A DNA stretch of 64,000 nt from Bacteroidetes bacterium 47-18 (GTDB lineage Bacteria > Bacteroidota > Bacteroidia > Chitinophagales > Chitinophagaceae), in NCBI GenBank assembly GCA_001897155.1, contig MKSF01000014.1, positions 124,001 to 188,000 on the forward strand, given 5' to 3'. The notes under the pieces were generated by a model that had not been told where the DNA came from, ran no database searches, and was given only the letters and a program-made list of their open reading frames with translations. The translations under genes were made by a program, and so were the position numbers. This document shows, piece after piece, positions 1 through 7,649 of this stretch (positions are counted from its first letter, which is position 1; every line of letters begins with the position of its first letter).

Positions 1-1348
1 AGAAAGCAGGGTACACCCCTACATAATTATGCGGCGTGATCTTATCCAGCTCAGCTTTGACCTTGTCGCTGACGTTCAGGGACCTGATAAAGGCTTTAAT
101 GGCCTTTTCGGTGATCCCGTCCTTGCCGCGTGTCAGCTCTTTCAATGCTTCGTAAGGCCTGGGGTAGCCTTCACGTCTCAGCACTGTCTGGATGGCTTCC
201 GCGGTCACTGCCCACATATTGTCCAGGTCTTCCCTGATCCGGGCTTCGTTCAGCAATAATTTATCCAGGCCTTTATTGAGGGATTTCAGCGCCAGCAGGC
301 TGTGCGCCATAGGCACGCCTATATTACGCAGCACGGTGGAGTCGGTAAGGTCTCTCTGTAAGCGGGATATGGGCAGCTTGGCCGCAAGGTGCTCATACAG
401 GGCATTGGCAATGCCCAGGTTGCCTTCCGCGTTCTCGAAGTCTATGGGGTTCACCTTGTGCGGCATAGCGGAGGAGCCTACTTCCCCGGCTTTGGTCTTC
501 TGCTTGAAGTAGTCCATGGAGATATAGGTCCAGATATCGCGGCACAGGTCCGTGATGATATTATTGAAACGTTTCAGCCCGTCGAAATGGGCGGCCAGGG
601 AATCGTAATGCTCTATCTGGGTGGTGTATTGCATCCGTTCCAGCTCCAGGTAGTCTTCTACGAATTTATTACCGAAGGCTATCCAGTCTTTTTTAGGGAA
701 TGCCACGTGGTGGGCATTGAAGTTGCCGGTAGCGCCCCCGAATTTTGCGGCATAGGGTATGGGCGCGAACAGGTTGAGCTGGTTGTTGAGGCGTTCCACG
801 AACACCATGATCTCTTTACCCAGGCGGGTGGGAGATGCAGGCTGTCCGTGGGTACGCGCCAGCAGGGGAACGGCTTCCCATTCTTTGGCCAGCGCCTGCA
901 GCTTGATGATGGTATTGACGAGAGCCGGCAGGTAACAATACTCCAGCGCTTCTTTCCAGGAGAGCGGTATGGCCGTATTGTTCACATCCTGGGAGGTAAG
1001 CCCGAAGTGCACCCATTCGGCAATCTCCCCGGCGTTCAGCGCTTCCAGCTTTTCCTTTATGAAATATTCCACTGCTTTGACGTCGTGATTGGTGGTCTTT
1101 TCTATCGCTTTGATACGAAGCGCGTCCTCTTCTGAAAATTCTTTATAGATGTTCCGGAGCTTGTCGTCGGTCAATCCTTTGGTGAGTTTGAATATCTTTT
1201 CATGCGAAAGCGCGATGAAGTATTCTATTTCTACCCTGACACGGTATTTTATCAGGCCGAATTCTGAAAAATAGGGTGCCAGTTCCGCTAATTGCTGGCG
1301 ATAGCGTCCGTCCACCGGACTGATGGCTGTAAGCGTTGATAATTCCAT
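1..1348 (-). CDS. purB: adenylosuccinate lyase (3' end beyond window)
   Basis: Adenylosuccinate lyase of the fumarase/aspartase superfamily. It releases fumarate from SAICAR and from adenylosuccinate in purine synthesis, in the cytosol. Translating the reverse strand from ATG 1348 gives MELSTLTAISPVDGRY, closely matching the N-terminus of the E. coli-type enzyme, then THGQPASPT and the catalytic signature loop SSAMPHKVNP. The frame is open for 449 codons to the window edge. The E. coli enzyme has about 456 residues, so only a few C-terminal residues are missing. A -7-like element, TACCTTTG, sits at 1360-1353 and ends 4 bases before the start codon, so the mRNA may be leaderless or nearly so. 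It is divergent from ispD. The identification is secure; the exact 3' end cannot be seen. Confidence 0.97.
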   Translation of the reverse strand, partial: MELSTLTAISPVDGRYRQQLAELAPYFSEFGLIKYRVRVEIEYFIALSHEKIFKLTKGLTDDKLRNIYKEFSEEDALRIKAIEKTTNHDVKAVEYFIKEKLEALNAGEIAEWVHFGLTSQDVNNTAIPLSWKEALEYCYLPALVNTIIKLQALAKEWEAVPLLARTHGQPASPTRLGKEIMVFVERLNNQLNLFAPIPYAAKFGGATGNFNAHHVAFPKKDWIAFGNKFVEDYLELERMQYTTQIEHYDSLAAHFDGLKRFNNIITDLCRDIWTYISMDYFKQKTKAGEVGSSAMPHKVNPIDFENAEGNLGIANALYEHLAAKLPISRLQRDLTDSTVLRNIGVPMAHSLLALKSLNKGLDKLLLNEARIREDLDNMWAVTAEAIQTVLRREGYPRPYEALKELTRGKDGITEKAIKAFIRSLNVSDKVKAELDKITPHNYVGVYPAF

Positions 1349-1352
1349 AAAG

Positions 1353-1360
1353 CAAAGGTA
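1353..1360 (-). promoter_or_regulatory. purB promoter -7 element
   Basis: TACCTTTG read on the minus strand matches the Bacteroidota -7 consensus TAnnTTTG. I see no good -33 TTG at the usual spacing. The element ends 4 bases before the purB ATG, implying a very short or absent 5' leader. Confidence 0.5.
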
Positions 1361-1387
1361 ATTAAGAAATATTGGGTATAAAAATAC

Positions 1388-1395
1388 TAATTTTG
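1388..1395 (+). promoter_or_regulatory. ispD promoter -7 element
   Basis: TAATTTTG matches TAnnTTTG and lies 27 bases upstream of the ispD start. It points away from the purB element, giving a compact divergent promoter region of about 75 bases. No -33 TTG is found at the usual spacing; the nearest TTG (1372-1374) is too close. Confidence 0.45.
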
Positions 1396-1422
1396 GTGCT
1401 CCGGATTTATCACAGACACCTT

Positions 1423-2103
1423 ATGAAGACATATGCCGTAATCGTTGCGGGCGGACAGGGCACAAGAATGGGCACCGCTATACCGAAGCAGTTTCTGCCG
1501 CTGGGAGGCAGGCCTGTACTGTATTACACCATAAAGGCATTTGTAGATGCCGTTCCCGGCATTACGGTGGTGCTGGTGCTGCCGGAAGAGCAGATCAGCT
1601 ATAATAATATGGTATTGCAGCACTTTGAGGAGATACCCGAGCTGATCATCGTGGCCGGTGGCGCCAGCCGGTATGAAAGCGTACGGAACGGGCTGGACAT
1701 CGTGGAGGAGGAAGACGCTATCGTATTCGTGCATGACGGGGTCCGTCCCTTTGTAAGCGCCGCTCTGATCAGGAATTGTATGGACCAGGCCAGGGAAAAG
1801 GGAAGCGCCATCCCCTGCGTTACGGTCACCGACAGTATGCGCTTTTGCGGGGAAGACGGGCATAAGGCTATTGACAGGGATAAGCTGCGTATCATCCAGA
1901 CACCGCAGACCTTTCTTGCAGGCCCCCTGCTGAAGGCTTTTGCCCAGGAGTACCGGGAGAGCTTTACGGATGAGGCCTCGGTGATGGAGCAGTCGGGCGG
2001 GGAGGTCTTCCTGATCGCGGGCGATAAGTATAATATTAAGATCACCACCCCGGAAGATCTTTGTATCGGCGAGGCTATTCTGAACATGACCGCCGCAAAA
2101 TAG
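1423..2103 (+). CDS. ispD: 2-C-methyl-D-erythritol 4-phosphate cytidylyltransferase
   Basis: IspD joins CTP and 2-C-methyl-D-erythritol 4-phosphate, the third step of the MEP isoprenoid pathway. The 226-residue product begins MKTYAVIVAGGQGTRMG, the glycine-rich CTP-binding loop, and continues with PKQFLPLGGRPVL, the VHDGVRPF segment, and IQTPQTF, all typical of the family. A longer reading from 1372 adds 17 residues upstream of the conserved start and would overlap the -7 element, so ATG 1423 is preferred. The length is normal for the family. The gene downstream starts 4 bases after the stop and is probably cotranscribed. Dxs of the same pathway is encoded about 15 kb away at 17.1-19.0 kb. 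Confidence 0.95.
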   Translation: MKTYAVIVAGGQGTRMGTAIPKQFLPLGGRPVLYYTIKAFVDAVPGITVVLVLPEEQISYNNMVLQHFEEIPELIIVAGGASRYESVRNGLDIVEEEDAIVFVHDGVRPFVSAALIRNCMDQAREKGSAIPCVTVTDSMRFCGEDGHKAIDRDKLRIIQTPQTFLAGPLLKAFAQEYRESFTDEASVMEQSGGEVFLIAGDKYNIKITTPEDLCIGEAILNMTAAK

Positions 2104-2107
2104 ACAG

Positions 2108-3055
2108 ATGAAGAAAGCGTTGAACAGGACATTATGGACCATCCTGCTGCTCTTGCAGGGAGCCGCTGCCTTTTCCCAGGTCGAGAAGGTGCTGCTGCCG
2201 GGTGATTCCGTATATGTGGATGTGGCTACCCTGGATACCATCTATTTCAGGCCGGGACAGGGCGTACAGTCCGTTGCGGACCTTATTGCCCTGCTGCAGC
2301 GGGATACCACATTTTATAAATCTTTCCGTAACCTGCGTTTCGTCACTTACAATGCGGAGCACCAGGTGAAGGTGTATGACAAGAAGGGGCAGTCGGTGGT
2401 GGCGTCTATGGAAGCGGAAAGCAAGCATATCTACAGGGACCGGTGCTACTGGATGAATGTGCTGGAGGAAAATATCTCCGGAAGGTATTATGATAAGAAA
2501 GGCCATCCTGACTATTATACGACCGCTTTATACCATGATATCTTTTATAATAAGGAGAAGGTGTGCGGTGAAGAGAATGTGCTGAGCAGGGATTACCTGC
2601 AGCCTTCCGGCACTGCTATGGAAAAGCACAAGGCACAACTGAAGCTGATGATGTTCAGCCCGGGTACCAGGATCAGGGGCATTCCCTTCATCGGTAATAA
2701 AGCATCCATCTTTGATCCCGATATCGCACGGGATTATGATTTCAGCATGCGGGTGGAAGAAAAGAACGGGGTACAGGCCTACCTGTTCGAGGCGGTTCCC
2801 AAGCCCGGTAAAGAAGGCAACGTGGTGTACCGGGTATTCAAGACCTGGTTCGATCCTTACGATTTTCATATCCTTGCCAGGGATTACCACTTAAAGTACA
2901 ATGCCAGGGTGTATGACTTTGATGTGAAGATCAGGGTAGAGCTTACGGAAAAGCATGATATGCTGCTGGTCCGTACGATCTATTTTAACGGGAACTGGCG
3001 CGTGATCGGGCAGGGACGGGAAAGGGTGATGTTCAGCAGCAGGTTCTATCATTGA
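2108..3055 (+). CDS. secreted protein of unknown function
   Basis: A 315-residue protein with a signal peptide (hydrophobic core LWTILLLLQGAAAF, likely cleavage near FSQ at 24). I do not recognise a named family. The mature part is rich in aromatic residues and charged beta-strand-like segments, for example DYDFSMRVEE and FKTWFDPYDFHILARDYHLKYNARVYDFD. This would suit a curved beta-sheet, LolA/LppX-like fold, but that is only an impression. It starts 4 bases after ispD and probably shares its transcript without an obvious functional link. It converges on the DUF922 gene, with only 4 bases between the two stop codons. Confidence 0.8.
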   Translation: MKKALNRTLWTILLLLQGAAAFSQVEKVLLPGDSVYVDVATLDTIYFRPGQGVQSVADLIALLQRDTTFYKSFRNLRFVTYNAEHQVKVYDKKGQSVVASMEAESKHIYRDRCYWMNVLEENISGRYYDKKGHPDYYTTALYHDIFYNKEKVCGEENVLSRDYLQPSGTAMEKHKAQLKLMMFSPGTRIRGIPFIGNKASIFDPDIARDYDFSMRVEEKNGVQAYLFEAVPKPGKEGNVVYRVFKTWFDPYDFHILARDYHLKYNARVYDFDVKIRVELTEKHDMLLVRTIYFNGNWRVIGQGRERVMFSSRFYH

Positions 3056-3059
3056 CCGG

Positions 3060-3620
3060 CTATTCCGTTTCGCGGAGCCATTGCGCTATTTTCTCATTCC
3101 ATTCCTTTTGCCTGGCCTCGTTGATGGAGTGATTGGTCTCCAGGTCGTATTGCTGCTGCAGGCGGTTGCTTTCCTCTACGTAGGTGTTGAAGATCCTGCT
3201 GATATCCTTGTTGAAATTTTTTCGTGTAAATGTATGTTTCCGGAACGCGGCGTTGGCCCTGCGTGCGTAGATCTCCGTAATGTCGAAATGGCCCTGCTCG
3301 TGGCGGAGTATATCTGCTGTCCTGCCTTCCGGCTTTACCCAGGAGGAGCTTCTCAGAAAGACGGATCTGACCGTGATCGTCACGGTATTATCGGGAGAGA
3401 GGGAGGCGCTGCTGATGAGGCCCGAATGGGTGGCGGCCACGCCTTTGGATGAACGGTCTATAGGGCCCTGGAAATCCTGCCAGGTCAGCTTGTATTCCGG
3501 TGACCAGTTAATGGTATCGCTGACGGCAGCAGCGGCAACAGGGTCATCTGCCGCTCCCTGGTGCCAGGAGACCAGGTACAGGCTGCAGACGGCTGCCAGG
3601 ACGAGAAATACCTTTTTCAT
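3060..3620 (-). CDS. secreted DUF922-type putative zinc protease
   Basis: A 186-residue protein with an N-terminal signal peptide (MKKVFLVLAAVCSLYLVSW). It carries an HExxH motif, HEQGH at residues 107-111, followed by HFDITEIYARR, matching the DUF922 family of predicted secreted zinc-dependent proteases. The upstream segment WSPEYKLTWQDFQG is also typical of this family. Activity has been inferred rather than shown for most members. The ATG at 3620 directly precedes the basic n-region of the signal peptide. It stands alone on the minus strand, convergent with the unknown secreted gene at 2108-3055. Confidence 0.8.
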   Translation of the reverse strand: MKKVFLVLAAVCSLYLVSWHQGAADDPVAAAAVSDTINWSPEYKLTWQDFQGPIDRSSKGVAATHSGLISSASLSPDNTVTITVRSVFLRSSSWVKPEGRTADILRHEQGHFDITEIYARRANAAFRKHTFTRKNFNKDISRIFNTYVEESNRLQQQYDLETNHSINEARQKEWNEKIAQWLRETE

Positions 3621-3761
3621 ATACTTAAAGTTAATGAATACTTTGTATTAGACCGAATTTTCAGGAAGAAGTTACCTGCCGGAAATGTTAAAGACCAGGC
3701 AGTGCGAAAAATTCCGGGTGAGCCGCAGCAGGACAGGGTCACCCGGACGGGATATTGTTAA

Positions 3762-5714
3762 TTATGACATCTTTTCCTCGAGCTCCATCATCTGCTCCAG
3801 GTAGCCTTCGGTTTCAGATTCGAGGCGCTGCAGGCGGCCCAGTATTGCCTGGTATTCCTGCTCCACGCTTTTGAATTTCTGGTTGTCGGCAAAAAGAGCC
3901 GGGTCGGACATCTGCTCTTCCAGCCTGGTTTTATCGGCGTCCAGCTTTTGCATCTGCTCTTCCGTCCTTTCCATCTGCTTCTGCAACTTATTGTATTCTT
4001 TCTGCAGTTGCTTCAGCTCGCTTTCCCTTCTCTGGGATACGGGCGCAGCAGTCGCCGCAGGCTTATTGCTCTTTTCTTCTTTCCGCGCCTGTGCCTGTGC
4101 TTTCCGCTCTTCTTCCTTTCTGGCGTTCCATTCCTGCCATTCTTCATACGGGCCATTGAACATATTGACCTTATGGTCATCAATGGTCCAGTACCTGTTG
4201 GCGGTACGGCTCACAAAATACCTGTCGTGCGATATGATCATACAGGTACCCTGGTATTTATTGAGCGCTTCTATCAGCAGCTCGACAGACATCATGTCCA
4301 GGTGGTTGGTAGGCTCATCCAGCATCAGGAAATTGGCTTTGCTGGCTATGACCTTGGCCAGGGCCACCCTCGCTTTTTCGCCGCCGGACAATACGCGTAT
4401 CTTTTTGAATACATCATCGCCGCTGAAAAGGAAGCAGCCCAGTAGCTGCCTGAGCTCCAGCTCGGTCTTGCCTGTTCCGCTGGAGAGCATTTCCTCCAGT
4501 ATGGTATTTTCGATGTTCAGGCTTTCCAGCTGGTGCTGTGCGTAGAAGCTTTCTTTGACATTGTGCCAGCCGGTACGGCTGCCTTCAAAGGGTTCCATGT
4601 CGGCGATAATGCGCATCAGGGTGGATTTCCCCTTGCCATTGGCGCCCACCAGGGCGATCTTATCACCCCTCATGATCTCAAAATCCGCCTGTTCCAGGAT
4701 GACATTGTCACCGTAGGCCTTGGAAATATTTTTGGCATCGCAGATGATCTTGCCGGGCTGCACGTCCACCACAAAGTTGATATTGATCCTGGGAACATCG
4801 GCATCGGGCAGCTCTATACGTTCCAGCCTGTCCAGCTTTTTAAGCGCAGACTGTGCCTGTGCCGCCTTGGAAGCCTTGGCGCGGAAACGTTCTATAAACC
4901 TTTCCTGCTGCCTGATATATTTCTGCTGGTTTTCATACTCCCGCTCCAGGAATTCCATACGGGTCGCCTTTTCGATCTCGTAGAAGGAATAGTTCCCGGA
5001 ATAAGAGATCAGGTCCTGCTGGAATAATTCTATGATGCGGGTGACCATCCTGTCCAGGAAATAGCGGTCGTGCGAAACGATGATCACGGTGCCGGGATAG
5101 CTTTGCAGGTAACGTTCCAGCCATTCGATAGAGGGGAGGTCAAGGTGGTTGGTCGGTTCATCGAGCATCAGGATATCGGGCTGCTGCAGCATCATTTTAG
5201 CCAGCAATACCCGCATCCGCCAGCCCCCGCTGAACGTATTGTAGGATTGCTGCAGCGATGTGGTCGAAAATCCCAGGCCTTCCAGTATCTCGGCCGCCTT
5301 GTATTCCATTTCGTAGCCGCCTGCCATCTCAAACTCGTGCAGGGCGTTCGCGTAGGCATCCAGCAGGGCTGCGTCCTCCGGCCTGCCTTCCAGCTCTGCC
5401 GTGAGCGTATCTATGGTAGCCTGCCATTCCATCGCTTTTTCGTAGGCTGTCATGACCACCGACAAAATAGAATTGTCCGTAGCAAAGCTGAGCAGGTCCT
5501 GGTTGAAAAAGCCTATGGAGACATCGTTCGCTTTCTGGATATTGCCGCTTTCCACCGAGTATTCGCCCATAATGAGACGCAGCAGGGTGGATTTGCCGGC
5601 GCCGTTGGGTCCTACAAGCCCGATCCGTTCGTTTTCTCCTATCTGTAAATTTACTTCGTTGAGCATCTGGCGCGCGCCAAATGAAAATGACACATTATTT
5701 AACTGTAACAACAT
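3762..5714 (-). CDS. ABC-F family ATP-binding protein
   Basis: A 650-residue cytosolic protein with two ABC ATPase domains and no membrane segment, the ABC-F layout (Uup/YheS/YbiT group). Domain 1 has Walker A GPNGAGKST near residue 36, signature FSGGWRMR and Walker B MLDEPTNHLD. A charged linker follows (YENQQKYIRQQERFIERFRAKA). Domain 2 has GANGKGKST, LSGGEKAR and a second MLDEPTNHLD. The C-terminal 90 residues are a heptad-like coiled coil rich in Lys, Glu and Gln. ABC-F proteins act at the ribosomal E site or in antibiotic ribosome protection. This one looks like the housekeeping kind, but the exact subfamily cannot be set by eye. It is divergent from the formyltransferase gene. Confidence 0.93.
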   Translation of the reverse strand: MLLQLNNVSFSFGARQMLNEVNLQIGENERIGLVGPNGAGKSTLLRLIMGEYSVESGNIQKANDVSIGFFNQDLLSFATDNSILSVVMTAYEKAMEWQATIDTLTAELEGRPEDAALLDAYANALHEFEMAGGYEMEYKAAEILEGLGFSTTSLQQSYNTFSGGWRMRVLLAKMMLQQPDILMLDEPTNHLDLPSIEWLERYLQSYPGTVIIVSHDRYFLDRMVTRIIELFQQDLISYSGNYSFYEIEKATRMEFLEREYENQQKYIRQQERFIERFRAKASKAAQAQSALKKLDRLERIELPDADVPRININFVVDVQPGKIICDAKNISKAYGDNVILEQADFEIMRGDKIALVGANGKGKSTLMRIIADMEPFEGSRTGWHNVKESFYAQHQLESLNIENTILEEMLSSGTGKTELELRQLLGCFLFSGDDVFKKIRVLSGGEKARVALAKVIASKANFLMLDEPTNHLDMMSVELLIEALNKYQGTCMIISHDRYFVSRTANRYWTIDDHKVNMFNGPYEEWQEWNARKEEERKAQAQARKEEKSNKPAATAAPVSQRRESELKQLQKEYNKLQKQMERTEEQMQKLDADKTRLEEQMSDPALFADNQKFKSVEQEYQAILGRLQRLESETEGYLEQMMELEEKMS

Positions 5715-5732
5715 ACCGCTGAGTGCTTGATT

Positions 5733-5753
5733 TATCTTTGCGATGCAAAAATA
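5733..5753. promoter_or_regulatory. overlapping divergent promoters
   Basis: TATCTTTG at 5733-5740 on the plus strand fits the -7 consensus for the formyltransferase gene. CAAAAATA at 5746-5753 reads TATTTTTG on the minus strand and fits the ABC-F gene. The two elements are 5 bases apart, so polymerases could not occupy both at once. No clear -33 TTG is visible for either. Confidence 0.4.
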
Positions 5754-5785
5754 CTTTAAATTCGCCTATTAAACACCCTGAGCGT

Positions 5786-6535
5786 ATGGAAGCAAAAAAG
5801 CGTATCGTCTACCTGGGCACTAAGCCGATAGGCGCTCACTGCCTGGAATATATACTGGACCGCCGGGAAGAGCTGGATGTGGAGGTCATAGCGGTAGGGA
5901 CCCGGGAGCGGAAGGAGTTTGCCGGTTCGAACGCGGTGGCAGACCTGGCAGCGCGGCATCATATCCCCTTGCTGGAGCACCCGGACGCTATCCCGGAGTG
6001 TGATATCATCTATTCGGTACAGTACGATAAGATATTAAAGCAGCAGCATATTGATAAGGCGTCCCGGATAGCGGTAAACCTGCACCTGGCGCCCCTGCCG
6101 GATTACAGGGGATGCAACCAGTTCTCTTTTGCCATCTTTAACGGTGCGGAGGTGTTCGGCGTTACAATTCATGAGATAGATACGGGCGTTGACAGCGGTG
6201 ATATCCTGTTCGAGGACCGCTTTCCCATACCCGGCGATATATGGGTAAAGGAGCTGTTCGATATCTCAGTGGACAGGGGTAAGCAACTGTTTGAAAGTAC
6301 GCTGAAAGACATCATTGCGGGTAGCTATGTGAAGGTACCGCAGGCTTCTCTGACCGGGGAAAGGGGATTGCATTTATACAGTCGTAAGGATATAGGCTGG
6401 CTGAAGCGGATAGACCTGGAAGAGCCTGCGTCCAAAACGGCCCGGCGCATCCGTGCTACCTATATGCCGGGCTTTGAGCCGCCTTATGTCCTGGTGGGTG
6501 GCTCAAAGCTGTTTCTGAAGGCGGCGGAGGATTAA
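5786..6535 (+). CDS. formyltransferase-fold protein
   Basis: A 249-residue protein of the formyl_trans_N family (Fmt/PurN/ArnA-N relatives). The N-terminal Rossmann-like start (KKRIVYLGTKPIGAHCLEYI) and the catalytic block NLHLAPLPDYRGCNQ supply the conserved Asn and His. HEIDTGVDSGDIL supplies the catalytic Asp. It lacks the C-terminal RNA-binding domain of Fmt (about 310 residues), so it is not the initiator-tRNA enzyme. It resembles short sugar-nucleotide or amino-sugar N-formyltransferases, whose folate cofactor is N10-formyl-THF. The substrate is unknown. ATG 5786 was chosen because upstream codons read through the promoter region. It ends before a bidirectional hairpin. Confidence 0.85.
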   Translation: MEAKKRIVYLGTKPIGAHCLEYILDRREELDVEVIAVGTRERKEFAGSNAVADLAARHHIPLLEHPDAIPECDIIYSVQYDKILKQQHIDKASRIAVNLHLAPLPDYRGCNQFSFAIFNGAEVFGVTIHEIDTGVDSGDILFEDRFPIPGDIWVKELFDISVDRGKQLFESTLKDIIAGSYVKVPQASLTGERGLHLYSRKDIGWLKRIDLEEPASKTARRIRATYMPGFEPPYVLVGGSKLFLKAAED

Positions 6536-6550
6536 GCGGTATGGAGCAAA

Positions 6551-6587
6551 AAAAATCCCGCCGGCAATGATGCCCGGCGGGATTTTT
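6551..6587. terminator. bidirectional intrinsic terminator
   Basis: Stem of 14 bp (6551-6564 with 6574-6587) with a 9-base loop, flanked by A runs on one side and T runs on the other. It sits between the convergent formyltransferase and HU-CCDC81/SPOR genes and can serve both. Confidence 0.85.
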
Positions 6588-6616
6588 CTTTATGCCTGTC
6601 AGTGAGGATAAGCAGG

Positions 6617-7615
6617 CTATTGTAAAAGTCTTACATTACCGTTCGGATTCAGCATTTTTTTGACAGAGTCCACTGTACGCTGTACATTTTCGGTGCTTAC
6701 CGCCGCTTTTAATATTACGTGATATTTTAAGGAGTCCGTTCCGTGCTCTACCACATCCACATTCTTATAGTTGTAGGAAAGCAGCTTTTCCCTGCGGCTT
6801 TCCGCGCGTTCCCTGCTGCTGTAGCTGTTCACGATGATGCGGATCTCCCCGGCCGGTGAAGGCTGTGCGGTCGCTGCGGCAGGAGGTACGGCATCATTGT
6901 TCGCCCGGCCGGTATCGGCAGGCTGTATCGTATCCGCAGGTACTACGGGCGGTGCCGGCTGCTCTATCACTTCCGGTGTTGTTTCCGCTGCTTCCGGTAA
7001 AGGCTTGTCCGCGCCTTTGTCCATGTTGACGATGACAAAGGCTACAATGGCCAGTATCAGCACGATGATCCCGATGATAATGCCCAGCTTGCCCCAGTTG
7101 ACCTGTGCAGGCTTAATGACGATCTCCTCGTCGCTTTTCGGCTCCCGGAAAGTAGTTTTTTCGATGATATTCGAAAGCGTTTCTTCCTTTTTCTTTTCTT
7201 CTACTTCCGAGCTGATCTTGAAGAAAGGTATCTGCTTTTCCTGGATGCGCAGCTCGGGGTCGGTCTCAAAGTAAACGTCTTCACCTCCGGCCTTGCTGAT
7301 GAATTTCCCGATGCCGGGTATAATGACCTCGTGGCCTTTATTGAACTCTTCTTTAATATGGCTGCAATACTCCCGGATATGGTTGGAGGCATGGGCGATA
7401 CTGATACGTTCCAGGTTGGCGATAAAGTTCGCAAAGGAATCGTCGAGAGAGCCTGCGCCTTTGACAAAAACTACCTCGTACCCGGAGCTTTCCGTCTGTA
7501 ATGTTTCTTTATTGAAAGAGGCGCTTCGCTTAATGACCTGGAGACTTCCGAAGCCCGGAAGATAGCAGTACTCATTTTTCAATAAAAATAAACCTACATA
7601 TTTACCTATATCCAT
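6617..7615 (-). CDS. HU-CCDC81-type DNA-binding-like membrane protein with SPOR domain
   Basis: 332 residues in clear modules. Residues 1-60 and about 65-135 look like two HU/IHF-like units, each with a PG-[F/I]-G hairpin (PGFGSLQV near 20, PGIGKFIS near 100). A charged linker follows, then one membrane segment at about 176-197 (GKLGIIIGIIVLILAIVAFVIV) and a Pro/Ala-rich stretch (205-255). The C-terminal SPOR-like domain (257-330) begins EIRIIVNSYSSRERAE. SPOR domains bind denuded peptidoglycan at division sites. The layout puts the HU-like part in the cytosol and SPOR in the periplasm. It is the last gene of a three-gene leftward operon, 34 bases after the barrel gene. DNA binding is inferred. 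Confidence 0.85.
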   Translation of the reverse strand: MDIGKYVGLFLLKNEYCYLPGFGSLQVIKRSASFNKETLQTESSGYEVVFVKGAGSLDDSFANFIANLERISIAHASNHIREYCSHIKEEFNKGHEVIIPGIGKFISKAGGEDVYFETDPELRIQEKQIPFFKISSEVEEKKKEETLSNIIEKTTFREPKSDEEIVIKPAQVNWGKLGIIIGIIVLILAIVAFVIVNMDKGADKPLPEAAETTPEVIEQPAPPVVPADTIQPADTGRANNDAVPPAAATAQPSPAGEIRIIVNSYSSRERAESRREKLLSYNYKNVDVVEHGTDSLKYHVILKAAVSTENVQRTVDSVKKMLNPNGNVRLLQ

Positions 7616-7649
7616 TATCTACTATTCTTTGAAATAATTTTGAGTGAAA

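Noticed and set aside
389-1135. 248-codon plus-strand frame at the left edge
   Set aside because: Opposite to purB, whose signature SSAMPHKVNP and full frame are seen on the minus strand.
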